Both the position numbers and the translations under genes were made by a program. A stretch of 64,000 bases of DNA. It comes from Aquicella siphonis (GTDB taxonomy: Bacteria; Pseudomonadota; Gammaproteobacteria; DSM-16500). This document shows, one piece after another, positions 56,378 through 64,000 of this stretch. The notes under the pieces were generated by a model. The model saw only the letters and a list, made by a program, of their open reading frames with translations, was not told the origin of the DNA and made no database searches. Position 1 is the first letter of the stretch. Every line of letters starts with the position of its first letter. Location of the stretch: assembly GCF_902459485.1 (NCBI RefSeq), contig NZ_LR699119.1, positions 1,674,001-1,738,000 of the forward strand, read 5' to 3'.

Positions 56378-57697
56378 ATGTCATTCTGGAGCCGTTTGAA
56401 AGATTATGTGGTGACAGGGATATCCGTTGTCAGCCGGGCCATATATAATGGCGGGCAAGGATTTTACAGTCTGATCAAGGTGATGGACTACTTCAAGGCC
56501 ACCGGCCATCCCGCCGCTACCGCCGCTATCGGCGTAGGAGTGACCGGGACCGTTGGATCAACATTTCTGGTCAAGACCGTACCAACCTACTCCCAGGTCT
56601 CAAGCTCTCCTCAAAATGAAGAACAGGCGCCATTGGGCTGGGGAGGCTGGATTACCGATGGAGCGCTCAAAACATCCGGTATGATTTATGGAGGCATGAA
56701 TGCCGTCAGCGCTTATTTTCTGACGACGCTGATCAGCGAAGGTTTGAACAACCTCGTCAGCGCCGAAGCCGAAACGGCACTCTGGAAGGATATTCTGATA
56801 CAGATTGGCGCAGTCATTGTTGCAGGCGCAACACTGTATAATTACTACACGAACGACTACCGCTATATCAAACAGAATACCCGCATTATTGGCGAAAGCG
56901 TAGACGAACGACATTTCGCGCTGAATAAAAGCATGGCCAAAACGCTGGCGACATCGTCATTAAACCTGGTTACCTATCCCATGCAGGCTTTTTTCTTCGC
57001 CAAACCATCCATCGCGGGTCTTCCCTATCTGGGGAAAGCCCTGGGTACCACCGGCACAAACATTCTTAGCGGTCTTGCCAGCGGAACCACCCTGCTTACC
57101 GTGGTATCCTGGCTTCCGAGTGTTTACAAACATTTTAATCAGCAGCCCGGCGCAGACGCGCAAGCGGTTGTCATTCCCGCGAACTGCAAAACCATTTCGT
57201 ATAAAATCGCCTCTTACACCACCGGCACCCTTGATTCGCTAGGCAGCAATGGATTGGGGCCTTTTATCAGCGTCATTTTCACCATGAACACACTGTTCCA
57301 GCTTAATCCTTATGGCTGGATTATCGGCCTTGCAGCCTTATGCGGTCTCAATGCGTTTTTCATGAACCTGCTCTTTTCAACCAAGGAAGGGACAGATTCC
57401 ACATTAAATCTCTTGTACGCATCAGACATGCCCCCCGCTTCTGCCCAGGAAACTCGCCGCCTGCTGGATAACACACCAGACCTTGAAACCGGCACCAGCT
57501 CACCGGATCAATCCGATTCTGAAACATCGACGCGCGGAAACATTCAAGGATTTTACTCACCGCAGGCACAAAGGGCCGTGGCTCATCTGTTTCCCTCCAG
57601 CGCAGCCGGTGATTCAGTCCTGCCTGTCTCAGGCCCTGCTCATACCAGCACGCCTGTGCCGGTTGCCGAATCGGCCAGATTGCGGTCCTCAAAGTAA
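56378..57697 (+). CDS. Multi-pass membrane protein of unknown function
   Basis: 439 residues with several hydrophobic stretches (for example ATAAIGVGVTGTVGSTFLV, IQIGAVIVAGATLYNYY, ILSGLASGTTLLTVVSWL, WIIGLAALCGLNAFFMNLLF) and a hydrophilic C-terminal tail of about 90 residues rich in Ser, Thr and Pro. AGGTG precedes the ATG. The position between secA and dciA is normally free of such genes. Legionella effectors with multiple TM segments and polar C-terminal tails are known; an effector role here is a guess. Confidence 0.7.
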   Translation: MSFWSRLKDYVVTGISVVSRAIYNGGQGFYSLIKVMDYFKATGHPAATAAIGVGVTGTVGSTFLVKTVPTYSQVSSSPQNEEQAPLGWGGWITDGALKTSGMIYGGMNAVSAYFLTTLISEGLNNLVSAEAETALWKDILIQIGAVIVAGATLYNYYTNDYRYIKQNTRIIGESVDERHFALNKSMAKTLATSSLNLVTYPMQAFFFAKPSIAGLPYLGKALGTTGTNILSGLASGTTLLTVVSWLPSVYKHFNQQPGADAQAVVIPANCKTISYKIASYTTGTLDSLGSNGLGPFISVIFTMNTLFQLNPYGWIIGLAALCGLNAFFMNLLFSTKEGTDSTLNLLYASDMPPASAQETRRLLDNTPDLETGTSSPDQSDSETSTRGNIQGFYSPQAQRAVAHLFPSSAAGDSVLPVSGPAHTSTPVPVAESARLRSSK

Positions 57698-57778
57698 GAA
57701 ATGACACTGGATCAGGGCGCGGCTTTGCCATTTGCCACGACACTGTTATAGTGAAGTCATGTTGTTTTTTTCAGGTCC

Positions 57779-58255
57779 ATGATGAAAGATTCTTCCTTTA
57801 GAAAAGCAGATGCCTTTATCGGGAGCCAGAGCAGGGACCTGGGTTCCCTGTTCGCGAAAATTCGTTCGCTGGCCGCGTTAAACCAAAAAATCAGCGGATA
57901 TCTGGCTCCGGAAATTGCCCCGTATTGCCAAGCCGCCAATCTGACCGGTGGAAAACTGATATTCACCGTCGCAAACGGGTCCATTGCCACCCGGCTGCGG
58001 TTTATGTCTGCCGATTTGCTCAGGCAATTCAGCTGTGATCCAGGATTGAAGCACATCCGGCTGATCGAATGCAAAGTACGTCTCACCTCTTCTTCTGCTG
58101 CTCCCAGACCCTCCGCCGCGGGAACACGAAACATGCCGCTGCTCGCGCGTGAAACGGCTGAATTGGTCAGGGAGATGGCCGAGTCCATCACTGACCCCAA
58201 ATTGAGGGCCATCATGGAAAGAATCGCAAACCGCACAGACACCAAAACAGCTTAA
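57779..58255 (+). CDS. dciA: DciA-like DUF721 protein (replicative helicase loader)
   Basis: 158 residues. The N-terminal KH-like DUF721 domain shows LNQKISGYLAPEIAPYCQAA, LIFTVANGSIATRLRFM and LLRQF, as in DciA, which loads DnaB in bacteria lacking DnaC. Neighbourhood with lpxC and secA is usual for gammaproteobacterial dciA. The ATG could be 57779 or 57782. Confidence 0.88.
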   Translation: MMKDSSFRKADAFIGSQSRDLGSLFAKIRSLAALNQKISGYLAPEIAPYCQAANLTGGKLIFTVANGSIATRLRFMSADLLRQFSCDPGLKHIRLIECKVRLTSSSAAPRPSAAGTRNMPLLARETAELVREMAESITDPKLRAIMERIANRTDTKTA

Positions 58256-58276
58256 AAATGGACACAGATAGTGTCC
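58254..58276 (-). terminator. Intrinsic terminator of lpxC
   Basis: On the minus strand GGACAC-TATCT-GTGTCC is followed by ATTTTT. It lies about 60 bp after the lpxC stop and overlaps the end of the convergent dciA gene. Confidence 0.75.
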
Positions 58277-58336
58277 CGGCAAGAAGATGAGCGGTTGGAT
58301 TTCAGAGCCGGTAAAATACACAGTACTGGCGTAAGC

Positions 58337-59251
58337 TTACGCTTCCAGCAGTAACGGCCGCAGATAAGAAATCGGTGCAGTGGTTTTGTCTTCGAAAGTG
58401 ACAAATTCCCATGCTTCCTTATTGGCGAGCAAATGGCGCAACAACTTGTTGTTAAGCGCATGTCCGGACTTATGGCCAGTGAAAGCACCAATCAGGCTGG
58501 AACCCAGGAGATACAAGTCCCCGACAGCGTCCAGGATCTTGTGTTTAACGAATTCATTTTCATAACGCAGGCCGTCTTCATTCAAGACACGGAAGTCATC
58601 AATGGCAATCGCGTTATCAAGGCTGGCGCCACGCGCCAGGTTAAGAGCCTGCAGCTTTTCAAAATCCGCCATAAAGCCAAAAGTACGAGCCCGGCTGACT
58701 TCCTTGACATAAGACAGACTGGAAAAGTCCAGGGTTGCGGTTTTGGTATGCGACTTGAAAAGCGGATGATCGAAATCAATGGTGAAAGTCACTTTGAAGC
58801 CATTGAATGGTTCAAATGAAGCCCATTTATCACCTTCCTTGATTTTGACTTTGCGTTTAACGCGGATAAACCGCTTGGGAGCATTTTGCTCTTCAATTCC
58901 CGCTGACTGGATAAGAAATACGAAAGGCCCGGCGCTGCCATCCATGATGGGAATTTCAGATGCGGTGACGTCTACGAATGCATTATCAATACCTAATCCA
59001 GCAAAAGCGGACAATAAATGCTCAACGGTAGAAACCCTGACATTATCTTTCGTCAGCGTGGTAGATAAAGTGGTATCTCCTACGTGTTCAGCCAGAGCCG
59101 GTATTTCGACTATGGGAGAGAGATCAATACGTCGGAAGAGGATTCCGGAATTCACGGGCGCAGGACGCAGGATAATCTCTGCACGCTCACCGCCATGCAA
59201 GGTAATACCCGTGGCTTTAATAACATTTTTAAGCGTACGTTGTTTAATCAT
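58337..59251 (-). CDS. lpxC: UDP-3-O-acyl-N-acetylglucosamine deacetylase
   Basis: 304 residues beginning [19 protein letters not shown], like E. coli LpxC (305 residues). Zinc-binding residues are in [12 protein letters not shown] (His) and [14 protein letters not shown] (His, Asp); the catalytic Glu-His pair lies in HLLS and [12 protein letters not shown]. It commits to lipid A synthesis. An in-frame ATG at 59263 overlaps the upstream kinase stop as ATGA, so coupling with that gene is possible. Confidence 0.96.
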   Translation of the reverse strand: MIKQRTLKNVIKATGITLHGGERAEIILRPAPVNSGILFRRIDLSPIVEIPALAEHVGDTTLSTTLTKDNVRVSTVEHLLSAFAGLGIDNAFVDVTASEIPIMDGSAGPFVFLIQSAGIEEQNAPKRFIRVKRKVKIKEGDKWASFEPFNGFKVTFTIDFDHPLFKSHTKTATLDFSSLSYVKEVSRARTFGFMADFEKLQALNLARGASLDNAIAIDDFRVLNEDGLRYENEFVKHKILDAVGDLYLLGSSLIGAFTGHKSGHALNNKLLRHLLANKEAWEFVTFEDKTTAPISYLRPLLLEA

Positions 59252-59259
59252 TCCTTGCT

Positions 59260-61380
59260 TCATATTCGTGGCAACACCTGAGCATAATACCATAATGATA
59301 TGTTTTTTTGAAATAAAAATAAAAAGCCCGCCTCTATCCCTTTACCGGACTTTTCTGAAGTGCCTTTTTTATCATTTTCTGTATTGAATATCCATGCTTT
59401 TATTACTGTGTTGATGTTTTTTTTCAATTTGACTGACGAGGATGTTTCCAGTTGTGAACTTTCAGCAAAGGACCCGGGCAGACGCATTGAGGCGGTATAA
59501 TCCTTAAACAGGCGAATCCGGTGACAACCACCCCAGGCTTTCCCGAAAACAGTTATATATTCCGCATCGGGATCATCCTTTTCCTCAGACAGAGATACCC
59601 GTTCGGCCTGGGACACCGGTTTGTACCGTTCCAGCGCATGCTGCCAGCAGGCATTGCGCTTTTGCAACACAAAAGTATTTTCTGCCAGTCTGTCCAGCGT
59701 CATGGATCCGGAATTTTTTGCAAGCTGACGCTCCATTTTGGCATGGAGATACTGCAATTCAGTACGATCTACCGGCACATCCGTACTGCTAGCCGGCTGA
59801 TGGCTGTCTTCTTGCTGACCTAGCAGTAGTTTAACCTGGGCATATAATTCAGCGAAGATAGTAAATTGCTCCATGTAGGCATCCAGCATGGAATTGATAC
59901 ATTGCACAATCTGTTCCCTGGTATCCAATCCCTGTAATGAGTCAATATCAAGACAGTCAAGCGCATCTTCAATTATTCCCTTATCGTCAGTCAAATCTGC
60001 CAGCCCTTCAAGAAACAATTGTCTGAGCTTCCCGACCGAAGCGACAAAGCTTTCCTGTGGCTCGGCTGCAAACGCATCCAGCCGGTTTCTAAGGGCAACC
60101 GCCGCATGATGCGACTTGATAATGGATTGTTTATGCTCGAAAGTACATGTTTTACCTGCCGCGGCAATTTTCCTGTCCAGCAAGATATCGTCGAAAACCT
60201 GTATGGCATCATCCAGAGATCCGCGATGATCCGGGCGGCGCGATGACATAACGGACAACAGATTCTTGATGGCCTGGGCAGGTGACACAGCAAGACCAGT
60301 CTCGCCGCTGCGCTTGCCCATATCCATAATCCCCTTAAAGAGATTTTTGAATACGCAATGATGAGCCAGGTCACTGGCTTCCTGCATTTTTTTCGAAGCG
60401 TTTTGATCCGCCCGCCATAACAAGGCCAGGATCCAGGCTGCGCCGAAGATATCACTTTTTTGCGTAATGATTTGCAGATCAAAAAATTCAGGCGACCCAA
60501 ACAAGGGGGTCCCGCGTCCGCGCTCGCCGTCGTCAAAAGTCGCGTCTGTTGAGAGGCCGTAGTCTATGATTGTCACCTTGTAACGTTTGGCAACGGGATC
60601 GAATATGAACATGACATTGGCGGGCTTGATATCCCTGTGGGTAATATGGTTGTCATGGACTTGCGTTTTTAAAGCTCGCAGAAAAGCCCTGGATAATTTC
60701 AAGCGTTTTTCCGTAGTGGTCGTATTGCGCTTGCTATCCCTTTCCGCCGCATCTCTTGTGAAAAATTTCTCCATATCTTCGCCCGCGACATAGCGCATGA
60801 CAATCGCGCCCTGGTTGGCGCCGGCCGCCTGAAAAAAGGTAGGCTGTTTGGCGTGTAATATGAAGATGCGGCGTGACATATCACTTTCTTTTTGTATGTG
60901 CGCCGCTTCAGACTTGGGAATGATTTTTCCAATCATTGCCTTGCCGGTATGGCGGGTGATTGTCCGGTCAGGATGCAGTTTTAATGTTCCGCTGATTTTT
61001 TCAATATTTCCAAAACAGCCGTTTTTGCTTTGCAATCCGCCTAGCACGACGCCGGAATAAACATCAAAATGATAATCATCGGGCAGGCTCCCGCATTTTC
61101 TTCCAATCAAACTGGAAGTCAGGCAAATATCCTGAGGCAGTGACATTTTAAATTTTTCACTTATTCCCTGCCGTTGCAGCGCGTCACACATTGTCTCGGT
61201 AAAAGCAAGCGGTGTATTTCTGGGAACATATAAATTGCCTTGCTGAATTTGTTCCTGGAGATAAACCCATAATATCATCTCATCCGCGCGATTCAGATTC
61301 GCGGGATCGATCAGACGATACGCCTGTCCCGTCTGGGAACGGCGCGGCGCTTGCACCTCAACTTGTGTTCGGGATTGCAT
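59260..61380 (-). CDS. Eukaryote-like Ser/Thr kinase-domain protein 1
   Basis: 706 residues. The kinase domain (about 105-400) has a degenerate glycine loop ([11 protein letters not shown]), the Lys in AMIGKII (152), the catalytic loop [12 protein letters not shown] (HRD 248-250), IIDYGLS with DYG instead of DFG (273-275) and GSPEFF at the APE position. Shared with the next gene are [15 protein letters not shown] and the RRPDH...AIQVFDDIL block. The rest (about 420-706) is helical with no known domain. No signal peptide or PASTA repeats, unlike bacterial housekeeping STPKs. It lies between ftsZ and lpxC. Effector kinase is inferred. Confidence 0.85.
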   Translation of the reverse strand: MQSRTQVEVQAPRRSQTGQAYRLIDPANLNRADEMILWVYLQEQIQQGNLYVPRNTPLAFTETMCDALQRQGISEKFKMSLPQDICLTSSLIGRKCGSLPDDYHFDVYSGVVLGGLQSKNGCFGNIEKISGTLKLHPDRTITRHTGKAMIGKIIPKSEAAHIQKESDMSRRIFILHAKQPTFFQAAGANQGAIVMRYVAGEDMEKFFTRDAAERDSKRNTTTTEKRLKLSRAFLRALKTQVHDNHITHRDIKPANVMFIFDPVAKRYKVTIIDYGLSTDATFDDGERGRGTPLFGSPEFFDLQIITQKSDIFGAAWILALLWRADQNASKKMQEASDLAHHCVFKNLFKGIMDMGKRSGETGLAVSPAQAIKNLLSVMSSRRPDHRGSLDDAIQVFDDILLDRKIAAAGKTCTFEHKQSIIKSHHAAVALRNRLDAFAAEPQESFVASVGKLRQLFLEGLADLTDDKGIIEDALDCLDIDSLQGLDTREQIVQCINSMLDAYMEQFTIFAELYAQVKLLLGQQEDSHQPASSTDVPVDRTELQYLHAKMERQLAKNSGSMTLDRLAENTFVLQKRNACWQHALERYKPVSQAERVSLSEEKDDPDAEYITVFGKAWGGCHRIRLFKDYTASMRLPGSFAESSQLETSSSVKLKKNINTVIKAWIFNTENDKKGTSEKSGKGIEAGFLFLFQKNISLWYYAQVLPRI

Positions 61381-61435
61381 GTTGTGTGATTCCTCTGTTT
61401 GTTTTGTGTCATCTTACAATCCGCTATCGCGGAAT

Positions 61436-63343
61436 TTATAGCTGGCTTTTAACCACCGGCGTCAATTCTACGCCATTAAGCTTAACAACGATTCTGCTGT
61501 GTCTATCGGGTGCGAAAAACCCTTCTCGCGAACTTTCCGCTTTCTGGCCGCGATCAGAAGACGGGCCTGATCCGCACACCGAAGCATCGCCACTCTCACA
61601 CATGGATTGAGTTTGTGCCTGATCCGCCAGATCGCTTAATGCAGCTGATATTTTTAATCCTAGCTTTGTGCATTTATGAGTCAATCTTAACCTGTCATCC
61701 AGTGTGCGCGCAAGACGTAAGTTTTTTTGCAATAATTGGTCAATGGGGGCCAGCAAGGCGCGGACAGCGCGAGCCCTGTCAAACCGATCTTCAGGTTTTT
61801 TCGCTTCGCGCAGGAGAGAACTCAGCTTTGACTGCAAGATTTCAAGCTCGCATCTTGATTGGTGATAATTTTCCAGGACTTCCTTCACCTGATTCATGAC
61901 AGCAAACCGGGATGTCAAACCCCGCAATGCCTGGATACGTAAAACATCAAGAAACTCGGCAATCACTTCCGATGAATCCGGCAAGGTTTCCAATGCCATA
62001 CTGATATCTCCAGCCATCATAGATTCATCATAATCAGCGGCGGCAAATTTTCTGCGGAGTTGCGCCGCCATTTTCCGTGCGCGGACAAGATCCTGTCGGC
62101 CTTGTCTGTCTGAAACACCCTCTCTTCTATCCGCCAGTATCTCTTCAAAGACTTCAATCGCATCAAACAAATCAGGGCGCGCGTCTTGCTCAGGCGCTGA
62201 CATATCTTGCAATAGACGCGTTATTCTAGCCCTGCAAGTTTCATCCAGGTCTGCGATTCCTTTAAACATATTGTCAAAGTGATAATGCAAGGCATCAATA
62301 CGCGCCTTTTCCAGATCAATGCAACTGTCGCTCTTGCCGGGTGACGACAGATTGGGAATATCGGCGCGCCACAAGAATCCAAGCACGCGCGCGGTTGAAT
62401 ACACATCTGTTTTCACACTCGTGCCCGCATGCGCGTAGACTTCCGGCGCGGCAAACGGCGGCGTTGAAAGACAGCTGCCCGCGTCAGGCTGTGATGCCAT
62501 TTTACTCGAGCCCAAATCAATGATATTGACTTGCGGACAACCCAATACGCTTTCCTGTCTTTTGTCGTAATAAACCAGAATATTCGCAGGCTTGACATCC
62601 CTGTGCACTATCCCGCGGGAATGAATTTGTTCCTGTATGGCATAGAGAATGTGCAGGGACAATTCCAGACGCTGATCAATCGTGAATAGCAGTCCCTTCC
62701 TGTCCTGATTAATCAGGGCAAATAATTCTTCGCCATGAAAATAACGAATAACGCTGAAACTGCGGGCCTGGTGGTCAATGAAGGTAGGTTTTTTACTATG
62801 GAGATGCGGTGTGAACACACCGTTTTGATATTCATTGACTGCGTGATCCGGATCAAACCGTGCATCATCATGAAACTGTTCCTTGATGACGCGCGGCGAC
62901 TCTTTCAGCTTCAGACTGCCATCCATCTGCGGCGCCAGCACCCCTCTGCTCTTGTAAACCCGGCTGAAGTGGCCCGACCCCAATTCATCGCCCACAATTT
63001 CATAGCGATAATCTTGCGGATTATTTTCACACTGTCTCCAAACCAAAGAATATTTCAAATCAACTTCTATGATTTGTTCACTTCCGGAAGCGGCACCGGG
63101 AATTTTGATACGGGTTTTACCCTGAGGAAAATAATAACAGCCGTTCGTCTCGATTGCACAACGAAGCAAAATACCCAGAAACAGGCTCTGGTCATGAGTT
63201 AATGCCAGGGGATCCAGGCATTGCGTTTTAATCAGGCATGAATCAGAATGATTCACAAAGGGGCTGGGGCACTGCCGTAAAATGCGCTGCAGCTGATGAA
63301 AAACATTCGGCTCAGGCGAATCCATTCCAACTCTAGAAAGCAT
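61436..63343 (-). CDS. Eukaryote-like Ser/Thr kinase-domain protein 2
   Basis: 635 residues. A complete kinase domain (about 115-420): glycine loop LGSGHFSRVY (121-130), Lys154 in VIKEQ, Glu171, catalytic loop VHRDVKPANILV (HRD 247-249), IIDLGSS with DLG (276-278) and PFAAPEVY (APE 299-301). The ARPDLFDAIEVFEEIL, LWRAD and NMFKGI blocks match the adjacent kinase, so the two are diverged tandem paralogues. The C-terminal 210 residues are helical with a polar tail. It starts 72 bp downstream of the ftsZ stop with a GAGAG ribosome binding site. No host target is known. Confidence 0.88.
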   Translation of the reverse strand: MLSRVGMDSPEPNVFHQLQRILRQCPSPFVNHSDSCLIKTQCLDPLALTHDQSLFLGILLRCAIETNGCYYFPQGKTRIKIPGAASGSEQIIEVDLKYSLVWRQCENNPQDYRYEIVGDELGSGHFSRVYKSRGVLAPQMDGSLKLKESPRVIKEQFHDDARFDPDHAVNEYQNGVFTPHLHSKKPTFIDHQARSFSVIRYFHGEELFALINQDRKGLLFTIDQRLELSLHILYAIQEQIHSRGIVHRDVKPANILVYYDKRQESVLGCPQVNIIDLGSSKMASQPDAGSCLSTPPFAAPEVYAHAGTSVKTDVYSTARVLGFLWRADIPNLSSPGKSDSCIDLEKARIDALHYHFDNMFKGIADLDETCRARITRLLQDMSAPEQDARPDLFDAIEVFEEILADRREGVSDRQGRQDLVRARKMAAQLRRKFAAADYDESMMAGDISMALETLPDSSEVIAEFLDVLRIQALRGLTSRFAVMNQVKEVLENYHQSRCELEILQSKLSSLLREAKKPEDRFDRARAVRALLAPIDQLLQKNLRLARTLDDRLRLTHKCTKLGLKISAALSDLADQAQTQSMCESGDASVCGSGPSSDRGQKAESSREGFFAPDRHSRIVVKLNGVELTPVVKSQL

Positions 63344-63415
63344 GCTTTAACATCTCTCAGAAGTTTCGTTCAAACTCCGGTCAATATGTCAAAGTACTGA
63401 TTGTGCCTCCTGAAA

Positions 63416-64000
63416 TCAAGCCTCTTCTTCCTTGCGCCGCAAAAATGCAGGAATATCCAGGTAATCAAGATCGTGCATTTTATCTGCTGCCGGTATCGCG
63501 CGATTCGATGGCTGCACATAACCCTGAGCCTGTGCCGGCGCCGCAGCGGGTGAAACACCGTGTTTGCGAATAATGGTCGGCTTTTCCAGCTGGCCGTAAT
63601 CAACGCTGCCATCATGTGATTTGACATGTTCAATAACAGGCGCTTTCAGTGCAACAGCCGCCTGCTTTCTGCCCAGCCCGGTGACAATGACCGTCACTCT
63701 CACTTCATCACGCAAATCAGGGTCAATGACCGTGCCCACCACTACCGTCGCGCTTTCAGAAGTAATATTCTTGACAACTTCGCCCACTTCTTCAAATTCA
63801 CCAATTGAGAGATCCAGTCCAGCCGTGATATTGACCAGTACGCCCTTGGCGCCGGACAAATCCACATCTTCAAGCAGCGGACTGGCTATGGCAGCTTCTG
63901 CCGCCATACGCGCGCGATTATCCCCGGAACTGACGCCCGTACCCATCATGGCCATCCCCATTTCAGACATGACCGTACGCACATCCGCAAAATCCACATT
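63416..64000 (-). CDS. ftsZ: Cell division protein FtsZ (3' part)
   Basis: The last 194 codons; the 5' part lies beyond the right edge. NVDFADVRTVMSEMGMAMMG, the GLDLSIGEFEEVG region and TVIVTGLG belong to the FtsZ C-terminal GTPase subdomain, and the variable linker leads to the conserved tail DIPAFLRRKEEEA that binds FtsA and ZipA. Only about 72 bp separate it from the kinase gene. Confidence 0.97.
   Translation of the reverse strand, partial: NVDFADVRTVMSEMGMAMMGTGVSSGDNRARMAAEAAIASPLLEDVDLSGAKGVLVNITAGLDLSIGEFEEVGEVVKNITSESATVVVGTVIDPDLRDEVRVTVIVTGLGRKQAAVALKAPVIEHVKSHDGSVDYGQLEKPTIIRKHGVSPAAAPAQAQGYVQPSNRAIPAADKMHDLDYLDIPAFLRRKEEEA

Overview
The window looks like chromosomal DNA of a gammaproteobacterium, most probably a member of the Legionellales (Legionella/Coxiella/Aquicella relatives). 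The housekeeping blocks keep gammaproteobacterial order: rpsP-rimM-trmD-rplS; guaB-guaA; ndk-rlmN-(rodZ position)-hisS-yfgM-bamB-der; rfbA-rfbC-rfbD-rfbB; ftsZ-lpxC-dciA-secA-mutT. Between and inside these blocks lie proteins typical of intracellular bacteria that secrete host-directed effectors: a SET-domain protein, an F-box protein, two Ser/Thr-kinase-like proteins, an alpha-solenoid protein and several large proteins of unknown function. The genus cannot be fixed from sequence reading alone.

Layout. 1-5.2 kb: a Bax-inhibitor-1 family membrane protein, an odd GspG-like pseudopilin, the ribosomal protein/tRNA methyltransferase operon with a hairpin between rpsP and rimM, an O6-alkylguanine methyltransferase and a Tim44-like protein. 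5.3-11.9 kb: an accessory island with a two-gene unit (outer-membrane beta-barrel plus a 1196-residue secreted protein with Ig-like repeats and a thaumatin-like C-terminus). Two identical 104-bp palindromic repeats flank the unit, and an IS10-type insertion sequence has landed in one of these repeats. 11.9-27.3 kb: an RMD1-like protein, tadA, a HEAT-like protein and guaBA on the minus strand, then a hydrolase, a possible effector, xseA, three small minus-strand genes (one extremely basic), an ArnT-like glycosyltransferase and dapA with a short BamC-like lipoprotein.

27.4-40.9 kb: tRNA-Ser(CGA), an MTA/SAH deaminase-like amidohydrolase, the ndk-to-der block (with an unusual three-TM RodZ-like protein and no ispG), the SET protein, yajQ, ispB and tRNA-Pro(CGG). 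41-48 kb: a decayed PAS-LuxR regulator, a fatty-acid-hydroxylase-type membrane protein, a zinc-dependent phospholipase-C-like exoprotein, a truncated bestrophin-like gene fused by ATGA overlap to an aspartoacylase-like gene, the F-box protein and an orphan ParB. 48-52.9 kb: cell-surface sugar genes (a GT2 glycosyltransferase and the complete dTDP-L-rhamnose pathway) and a small SDR. 53-64 kb: mutT, secA, a membrane protein of unknown function, dciA, lpxC, two divergent tandem kinases and the 3' part of ftsZ, which runs off the right edge.

The most striking pattern is that probable effectors sit inside conserved cell-division, envelope and nucleotide-synthesis neighbourhoods (between ftsZ and lpxC, between secA and dciA, between guaA and tadA) rather than in a separate island. 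No CRISPR array, prophage, rRNA gene or complete secretion-system locus was seen.
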